The notes under the pieces are model-generated. The model searched no databases and was not told the DNA's origin. It worked only from the letters and a program-made list of their open reading frames with translations. A stretch of 64,000 bases of DNA from NCBI GenBank assembly GCA_018968885.1, contig JAGWZK010000014.1:31551-95550 (forward strand), given 5' to 3'. The translations under genes were made by a program, and so were the position numbers. Positions 58,967-64,000 of this stretch are shown here, piece after piece. Each line of letters opens with the position of its first letter. Within the stretch, counting starts at the first letter, position 1. This DNA comes from Planctomycetota bacterium. GTDB lineage: Bacteria; Planctomycetota; Phycisphaerae; Phycisphaerales; UBA1924.

Positions 58967-60367
58967 ATGCCCACACCCATTCGTGCGATTGATGTATGCA
59001 GTGCCGCCTTGTGCGGCTGCGTGGGGCTCGCATCCAGTTTGGGACCTTTGGCCGGCTGCTCATCCGGAAAGAGTGCCGCGCGTCAGAATGCCGTGTCACT
59101 TACCACCGCCGATTTTGCCCAGGATGGTGCCGCCGCACCCGCGCCCCTCACGCGACCAATGCCCCTGCGCGACACTTCCGCGCTCGATCAGCAGGCCACG
59201 GCGCGTGGCAACAGCGCCGATGGCTACACAGTGACAACGGGCACGCCAGCGCCCCCACTCCCCGCAGCAGATGTGACCACGGTTGGACTGGCCACCGTCA
59301 TCGACAGCAAAGTTGGCGACATCAACGGCCGCGCCATCTACGCCTCTGCATTCCTCGAAGACATGGGTGCCCGCATGCGCGCTCAGGCCATGGAGTTTGG
59401 CAAAGAAACCATGGCGCGGCGGATGAACCCGATTGAATCTCGGGCCGAAGCGCGCGCCGCTTGGGAAGAACTCGTCAAGAAAATCATCAAGATCAAACTT
59501 GAGAATGAACTCGAAACCGAACTCCTTCGCGCCGAAGCCGCCGCCAGCTTCACCCCTGAGCAGAAGCAGGGCTTCGTCTACTTCATGCAATCGGTGCAGC
59601 GCGATCTATACTCAGATAATCGCGGCAGCCGCTCCATCGCCGGTGAGAAGTTGAACGCCGAGGACGGGCAGACGATTGACGAATACTTGAAAAATCGCGA
59701 ACTCCGCGAACTTGTCGGCTTCCAACTCGCTCGCAAGGTCTACCGCCGCATCAACATCAGTTGGCGTGATATCCAACTCGAGTACGACAAACGCACCGAG
59801 CTCTACTCCCCGCCGCCAAGGGCGACCTTCCGTCTCATCCTTCCTGCCGAAGGCGCCACACCCGAATCCATCGAGTCGCGCCTCAAGGCCGGCGAGTCTT
59901 TCGCCACCCTTGCCGAAGATCCCAAGATCAACTCCTACCTCGTCGACAAAGGTGGCGTCGAAGAACGCACCTTCAAGACCAAACAAGCCGATTCCGATCT
60001 CTTTGGCCCACCCGATGTCAATGCCGCGGCGCGCACCCTCAAGCCCGGCGAATGGGCCGGCCCTCTCAAAGCCGGTCGAGGTGTCGCCTTTGTCTTCCTC
60101 GAAACTCTTGAAATCGCACCAAGCGACCTCTACGGCCTGCAACTCAAGATCGAAGATGCGCTGCGCCGCCGCAAGGGCGACCTCGCCCGCGAACGCTACA
60201 TCGATCGCCTCAAGGAACGCGCCAGCTTTACGAGTCTGGACGACATGACCGATTCCCTGGCCGCCTTCTCAGTCAAACGCTACTTCGAACCCGGTTTCGA
60301 CGAAGGTCTCGCAGCCCCGGTCGAGTCTGAAAGCACCTCGCCCAACATGGCGCCCAAGAAACAATAA
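58967..60367 (+). CDS. Lipoprotein of SurA/PrsA-like peptidyl-prolyl isomerase type
   Basis: The ATG at 58967 (AAGG 6 nt upstream) gives 466 residues. A lipoprotein signal ends in LGPLAGC. After a Pro/Ala-rich linker come a mostly helical chaperone-like region (about 125-285: GRAIYASAFLEDMGARMRAQAMEFG, FMQSVQRDLYSDN, TIDEYLKNRELRELVGFQLARKVYRRINIS) and a parvulin-like segment (about 300-410: ATFRLILPAEGATPESIESRLKAGESFATLAEDP, LKPGEWAGPLKAGRGVAFVFLETLE). The parvulin core is shortened, so isomerase activity is uncertain. It probably assists folding of envelope proteins. Confidence 0.78.
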   Translation: MPTPIRAIDVCSAALCGCVGLASSLGPLAGCSSGKSAARQNAVSLTTADFAQDGAAAPAPLTRPMPLRDTSALDQQATARGNSADGYTVTTGTPAPPLPAADVTTVGLATVIDSKVGDINGRAIYASAFLEDMGARMRAQAMEFGKETMARRMNPIESRAEARAAWEELVKKIIKIKLENELETELLRAEAAASFTPEQKQGFVYFMQSVQRDLYSDNRGSRSIAGEKLNAEDGQTIDEYLKNRELRELVGFQLARKVYRRINISWRDIQLEYDKRTELYSPPPRATFRLILPAEGATPESIESRLKAGESFATLAEDPKINSYLVDKGGVEERTFKTKQADSDLFGPPDVNAAARTLKPGEWAGPLKAGRGVAFVFLETLEIAPSDLYGLQLKIEDALRRRKGDLARERYIDRLKERASFTSLDDMTDSLAAFSVKRYFEPGFDEGLAAPVESESTSPNMAPKKQ

Positions 60368-60390
60368 CTCATTCCAATCGAGCATGATGA

Positions 60391-60846
60391 ATGAACAAGG
60401 GTTGGGCCCAGCGCGTGTGGGATCGGTTGCGGCGCAAACCGCAACACCTCTCCGCGACCAAAGCCCTGGGCGCACAAGGTGAAGACCTCGCCACCCGCTA
60501 CCTCATCGATCAGGGTTATCGCATCATCGCCCGCAATGTGAAGCTCACCTTCGGCGAGGCCGACATTCTCGCCGAATCACCGGACCAAACCACCATGGTG
60601 CTGGTCGAAGTGAAAACCCGATCGCGCAAAACTAACCAACCGCTCCTCTCCGCCACTATCGCACCCGAACACGCGGTGGATGCCGACAAGCAGCGCACTC
60701 TCATTCGCATCATTCAACATCTTGCCGCCAGCAACGGCTGGGTCGGCAAACCTCTCCGCATCGACATCATCGCCATTGATTGGTGGGAGGAAAACGGCCA
60801 AATCCACCCCGATCTGCGTCACTATGTCGACGCCGTCCACGGCTGA
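60391..60846 (+). CDS. YraN/UPF0102 family nuclease-like protein
   Basis: The 151-residue product has GAQGEDLATRYLIDQGYRIIARNVKLTFGEADILAES and MVLVEVKTRSR, the restriction-endonuclease-like core of YraN (E, D and ExK residues). A C-terminal helix-strand (DKQRTLIRIIQHLAAS, RIDIIAIDW) follows. Members have a Holliday-junction-resolvase-like fold, but the function is unproven. It follows the SurA-like gene after 23 bp and meets prmC tail to tail. Confidence 0.92.
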   Translation: MNKGWAQRVWDRLRRKPQHLSATKALGAQGEDLATRYLIDQGYRIIARNVKLTFGEADILAESPDQTTMVLVEVKTRSRKTNQPLLSATIAPEHAVDADKQRTLIRIIQHLAASNGWVGKPLRIDIIAIDWWEENGQIHPDLRHYVDAVHG

Positions 60847-60847
60847 C

Positions 60848-61756
60848 TCACTCCGCCCTCGCCCAGATCACCCGCGGCAACCCATCACAATCCGCGATGA
60901 TCCGCACATCACGCATCCGCGACTGCTCGCTCGCGATCGAAGCGGCCTGCTCTGCATGACTGCTGGCGACCTCGATCGCCAAAATGCCACCGGATTCCAG
61001 CAGTGGCGTTCCCTGCGCGATGATGGGTCGTATGAACTCCAATCCATCCGCACCGGCGCGCAGTGCCAAATGCGGCTCATGATCCTTCACATTGGGTTCA
61101 ATCGCATCCCACTCGTGATCGGGTATGTAGGGCGGATTGCTCACCAGGTACCGCAGCGATTGCTGCCCGCGCGCTACTGGATGCGAGACCAGCGGCGTCA
61201 GCAGATCACCCTCCAGAAAGTCCAGCCGATCCGCAACCCCGTGCGTCGCCGCGTTTTCACGCGCCACCGCCAGCGCATCTGCGGATACATCCACCGCCAC
61301 AGCACGCGCTGCCGGCAGGTTCTTCAACAGCGCAATCGCAATGCACCCTGAACCTGTGCAGATGTCGGCAATCAACGCCCCTTCACCCTTACTCGCCTGC
61401 GCGGCGGCGCGAGCATGTTGCAGCACTTCTTCCACAATGGTCTGGGTCGACGGCCGCGGAATCAGCACACGCCGATCCACCTTCATCTGCAAGCCAAAGA
61501 AGTGCTCACGCCCAACCAGATACTGCACCGGCTCATGCTTCAAAGCACGCTGCACCAGATCGCGAAGCTGAGTTCGTTCATCCTCCGTAGCGATGCGCTC
61601 CGGGTCGGTATACAGCTTCAATCGTGTCGACCCGATGACGTGAGCCAGAAGGTCTTCAGCCAGAAGGCGTGGGCGATCCAGCCCTTTCTTCTTGAAGGCA
61701 TCGGCCATCCACGCAATCAGCGTGCGGGTCGTCCAGGTTGTGGCGCTGGTGGTCAC
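60848..61756 (-). CDS. prmC: Release factor glutamine methyltransferase
   Basis: The GTG at 61756 (VTTSATTWTTRTLIAW) gives 302 residues, close to the family length of about 280. An N-terminal helical domain (KKKGLDRPRLLAEDLLAHVIGSTRLKLYTD) precedes EPVQYLVGREHFFGLQMKVDRRVLIPRPST. The SAM site is ADICTGSGCIAIALLK, and the catalytic motif is VSNPPYIP (NPPY). PrmC methylates the Gln of the GGQ motif in release factors RF1/RF2. It is divergent from the DinB-like gene. The longer frame to 62068 has no coding character in its first 100 codons. Confidence 0.93.
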   Translation of the reverse strand: MTTSATTWTTRTLIAWMADAFKKKGLDRPRLLAEDLLAHVIGSTRLKLYTDPERIATEDERTQLRDLVQRALKHEPVQYLVGREHFFGLQMKVDRRVLIPRPSTQTIVEEVLQHARAAAQASKGEGALIADICTGSGCIAIALLKNLPAARAVAVDVSADALAVARENAATHGVADRLDFLEGDLLTPLVSHPVARGQQSLRYLVSNPPYIPDHEWDAIEPNVKDHEPHLALRAGADGLEFIRPIIAQGTPLLESGGILAIEVASSHAEQAASIASEQSRMRDVRIIADCDGLPRVIWARAE

Positions 61757-61806
61757 GCATGCAGCATAGCGTGCTGATACGGTTCCGCGAAACAAGGAGA
61801 TTGACC

Positions 61807-62328
61807 ATGAATCGCGCTGATGTGCTGGCCGAGGGTGTGCTGTCGACCAAGATGCTGCTGTCGCGCTATCTGGTCGGCTTTGATGAATCGACTGCATTGC
61901 ATCAGACACCCAACCTGCCCAATCACGTGATCTGGAACCTGGGGCACTTGGCCCTGACCATGCACCGCGTGGGCAACATGATTGATGGCAAGGGCATTTC
62001 CGCTTCGGACTTGTCCGATTCTCAAGATGCCGTTCGAAACGGGGCCTTTCGTCTTGAATCCGTTGCATTCGGTTCTGCTCCCGGTTCAGATGGACACATG
62101 TACCCGACCTTGGCCCGCGCGATCGTGATCTACAACAACGCGTGCGACCGCATGGCCGCGGCAGTCCGCGGCGTGGATGATGCAGCGCTGGACAAGGAAG
62201 TGCCGTGGGGCGCGGGGACCACTCCGGTCTGGTCGCTGGCCCTGCGCATGGTCTTTCACAACGGATTCCACACCGGCCAAATCGCAGATCTGCGGCGGTC
62301 GTTCGGATTCAAGTCGATTTTCAGTTGA
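61807..62328 (+). CDS. DinB-fold protein
   Basis: The ATG at 61807 with AAGGAG 8 nt upstream gives 173 residues. The DinB four-helix pattern is visible with metal-ligand His residues: LPNHVIWNLGHLALTMHRVGN near residues 38-58 and FHNGFHTGQIADLRRSFG near the end. Such proteins include thiol transferases and DNA-damage-inducible proteins; the function here is unknown. It ends next to the convergent ispG. Confidence 0.88.
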   Translation: MNRADVLAEGVLSTKMLLSRYLVGFDESTALHQTPNLPNHVIWNLGHLALTMHRVGNMIDGKGISASDLSDSQDAVRNGAFRLESVAFGSAPGSDGHMYPTLARAIVIYNNACDRMAAAVRGVDDAALDKEVPWGAGTTPVWSLALRMVFHNGFHTGQIADLRRSFGFKSIFS

Positions 62329-63627
62329 TCAGGTGCGGCCGATGGTCAGTGTGGTCGGGGCCTTGTCGACCAGCCCAGAGGCGATCTTCTCCCAGCCGCT
62401 GCCAGTCTGGCCGATCGGGTCTGGCGGCACAATGTCCACCACTTTCTCCCCAAGCTTGGCTTCGCCACGATTCACTTTGTCTTGGAAGGACAAGCACTCT
62501 TCCAGAAGCTTGGAGAGGATCTGCTCTTCGGGAACATTGGCGACCTTCTGTCCCTGCACATAGATGATGCCGCGGCGATCGCCGGCAAAGACAGCGACAT
62601 CGGCACCTTCACACTCGCCGGGGCCGTTGACGATGCACCCCATCACCGCGACCTTCATGGGCAACTGAATCTTCTCGGCCAGGGCCTTGCGGACATCCTG
62701 AATCAGCGTGAAGAGGTCAACCTGAATGCGGCCACAGGTGGGGCACGCAATGAGATCGACTCCCACACGAGTCTTCAGCCCGAGTGAATATAGCAGTTCC
62801 AGCCCGTCCTGCACTTCATATATCGGGTCATTGGCATAACTGATACGAATCGTGTCGCCGATGCCGTTGCACAGCAATGCCGACAGCGCGGCGATACTGC
62901 GAATGCACCCCGTCTCCTTCGGCCCGGCGTGGGTCACGCCCAGGTGCAGCGGATGATCAAAGCGATTGGAAATTTCCGTGTACGCATCCACCACCATCGC
63001 GGCATCCATACTCTTGGCACTGATCGCGATGTCATAAAAATCCTGCTCGTAAAAGATATCCAGATATTCCTCGAGCTTGGCGATCATGATGGCGAGCATG
63101 TACCCATGCTTGCGATCGCTGAAGACCGCGCCCAGCTCCTTCATGCGCTTCTGCTTGTCCTTGCGCTCGATGATCGAGCCCTCGTTCACACCCACGCGAA
63201 TCGGCAAGCCCTTGGCCTTGCACGCCTGAATCACATCGATCACCTGCGCGCGATCGTTGATGTTGCCGGGGTTCAGCCGAATCTTGTGCACACCCGCCTC
63301 GACCGCCTCCAGCGCACGCTGAAAGTGAAAGTGCACATCGGCGACGATCGGCACCTTCACCTGCGGCAGAATCTCTTTCAGTGCATCCGTGTCCTTCTTC
63401 TCCGGAACCGCGACACGCACAATGTCGGCGCCTGCCGCGGCGAGCTTGTTGATCTCGCGGACGCACCCATCCACATCATGGGTGTATCCACTGGTCATGG
63501 TCTGGACGCTGACGGGCGCGGGCGTGGTCGGTGTGCCATCAGCACGCGGCTTCCCTCCACCCACGCTGACAAAGCCCACGCGCGAATCACCAAAACGAAT
63601 CTGACGGGTTGGACGCCGACTGTGCAT
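62329..63627 (-). CDS. ispG: 4-hydroxy-3-methylbut-2-en-1-yl diphosphate synthase
   Basis: The ATG at 63627 (MHSRRPTRQIRFGDSRVGFVS) gives 432 residues. The TIM-barrel part has VSVQTMTSGYTHDVDGCVREINKLAAAGADIVRVAVP, KVPIVADVHFHFQRAL, IRLNPGNI and PIRVGVNEGSI. The C-terminal part carries the [4Fe-4S] ligands ACPTCGRIQVDL and MGCIVNGPGECEGADVAVFAGDRRG. IspG makes HMBPP in the MEP isoprenoid pathway. The frame continues upstream to 63798, but that part runs through a microrepeat and is not credible as protein. Confidence 0.95.
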   Translation of the reverse strand: MHSRRPTRQIRFGDSRVGFVSVGGGKPRADGTPTTPAPVSVQTMTSGYTHDVDGCVREINKLAAAGADIVRVAVPEKKDTDALKEILPQVKVPIVADVHFHFQRALEAVEAGVHKIRLNPGNINDRAQVIDVIQACKAKGLPIRVGVNEGSIIERKDKQKRMKELGAVFSDRKHGYMLAIMIAKLEEYLDIFYEQDFYDIAISAKSMDAAMVVDAYTEISNRFDHPLHLGVTHAGPKETGCIRSIAALSALLCNGIGDTIRISYANDPIYEVQDGLELLYSLGLKTRVGVDLIACPTCGRIQVDLFTLIQDVRKALAEKIQLPMKVAVMGCIVNGPGECEGADVAVFAGDRRGIIYVQGQKVANVPEEQILSKLLEECLSFQDKVNRGEAKLGEKVVDIVPPDPIGQTGSGWEKIASGLVDKAPTTLTIGRT

Positions 63628-63739
63628 GACGAATGGTAGTAGACGATGGAAGGGTCTTGGCGGTTCGATGGTTGATGGGGAATTCATGGTGGGTTGCGGG
63701 GGATCGCGTGAGGTGCGCAGGGAAAACGCCTCGGAAGAA

Positions 63740-63779
63740 AGGTGCCGAGGTGGCAATGTGTCGAGGTGACAAGGTGTCA
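63740..63779 (+). repeat. Octamer microrepeat, AGGTGTCG type, block 1
   Basis: Five consecutive 8-bp units: AGGTGCCG, AGGTGGCA, ATGTGTCG, AGGTGACA, AGGTGTCA. Confidence 0.75.
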
Positions 63780-63959
63780 AAGGGAGATGCAGCGTCACGC
63801 ATCGGGGAGTGCGGCGGAGGCGGCAGCGTGAACAGATGTTGTGTTTTCCAGCCCGGCGGGCTGGGGGTGAGTAGGCGGGGGTACCCGCGTAGCGGTCGCC
63901 CCGTTGGATGTTTCCATTGATTCGGCACCACGAAGTGGTGCGGGTGGAGAAGAGGAAGA

Positions 63960-63997
63960 AGGTGTCGAGGTGTCAAGGTGGCAAGGTGTCGAGGTGG
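63960..63997 (+). repeat. Octamer microrepeat, AGGTGTCG type, block 2
   Basis: Consecutive 8-bp units AGGTGTCG, AGGTGTCA, AGGTGGCA, AGGTGTCG and a partial AGGTGG. It may continue past the window. Confidence 0.75.
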
Positions 63998-64000
63998 ATG

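Larger units (their letters stand above)
63628..64000. other. 373-bp intergenic region at the window end
   Basis: No gene is supported. It holds the ispG promoter and leader and two blocks of the AGGTGTCG-type microrepeat, near a C/G-rich palindromic stretch (for example CACCACGAAGTGGTG at about 63927-63941). Confidence 0.55.

Noticed and set aside
63628..63798. N-terminal extension of IspG
   Set aside because: It translates an octamer microrepeat (Pro/Leu/His-rich). ATG 63627 gives the family length.
63740..63997. CRISPR array
   Set aside because: Units are only 8 bp, directly adjacent, and have no spacers or cas genes.

Overview
The window looks like a chromosomal segment of a GC-rich planctomycete, most likely of the Phycisphaerae type. 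The signs are: giant secreted proteins with an N-terminal motif like the planctomycete LEPR-XLL signature (LEARQLM, LENRQLF); two secreted proteins ending in a paired EF-hand dockerin-like domain with a terminal Cys; a C-terminal PTPGAA-hydrophobic-RRRRR sorting-type tail; an orphan mraZ; a CRTAC/ASPIC-UnbV protein; a succinate dehydrogenase with a single large cytochrome b subunit; and DUF1844 and FG-GAP proteins. I see no phage, integrase, insertion sequence or CRISPR. It reads as core chromosome with accessory secreted-protein genes.

Layout. 1-7.0 kb: motA-motB (motB cut by the window edge), orphan mraZ with a direct-repeat promoter array, a secreted protein with a sorting tail, typA, and an exbB-exbD-exbD operon. 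7.1-11.1 kb: a one-domain asparaginase, rplU, a dockerin-like secreted protein, and a metal-handling group (CDF exporter divergent from two Cys-rich lipoproteins). 11.2-19.4 kb: an SRPBCC protein, sucC, a YihY-family membrane protein, a pseudouridine synthase, a coiled-coil protein and an FG-GAP/ASPIC protein. 19.4-29.2 kb: one 9.7-kb gene for a beta-repeat surface protein. 29.7-35.6 kb: pheA, then dnaX-ybaB-Nudix, a second dockerin-like protein and a small zinc-site protein. 35.6-43.9 kb: an ABC exporter, a cyclophilin fused to a surface protein, two family-2 glycosyltransferases and a two-domain FKBP protein. 43.9-50.3 kb: HU-pyrB, then a three-gene signalling cluster (HTH-receiver, HDOD-histidine kinase, receiver-GAF). 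50.3-64 kb: rpsA, an ABC-F ATPase, tRNA-Ser(GGA), sdhCAB, a DUF1844 protein, a SurA-like lipoprotein, yraN, prmC, a DinB-fold protein and ispG.

Most notable. (1) dnaX appears to need a programmed -1 frameshift to make full-length tau. The zero frame stops just after an in-phase A AAA AAA heptamer, which has a Shine-Dalgarno-like GGAG 7 nt upstream and a 7-bp GC stem-loop 7 nt downstream. The -1 frame continues for about 239 codons, ends in a tau-like domain and overlaps the ybaB start as TGATG. (2) Families of 7- and 8-bp degenerate tandem microrepeats occur between genes, across the pyrB stop codon and inside the tau linker coding sequence. Three families sit together in that linker. They resemble in form the STRR repeats of filamentous cyanobacteria. 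(3) mraZ is alone here and carries in-phase direct repeats that look like MraZ boxes.

Start codons were chosen by Shine-Dalgarno spacing and family homology where possible. Several are uncertain and are marked. Most very long antisense open frames are by-products of GC-rich third codon positions and were left out.
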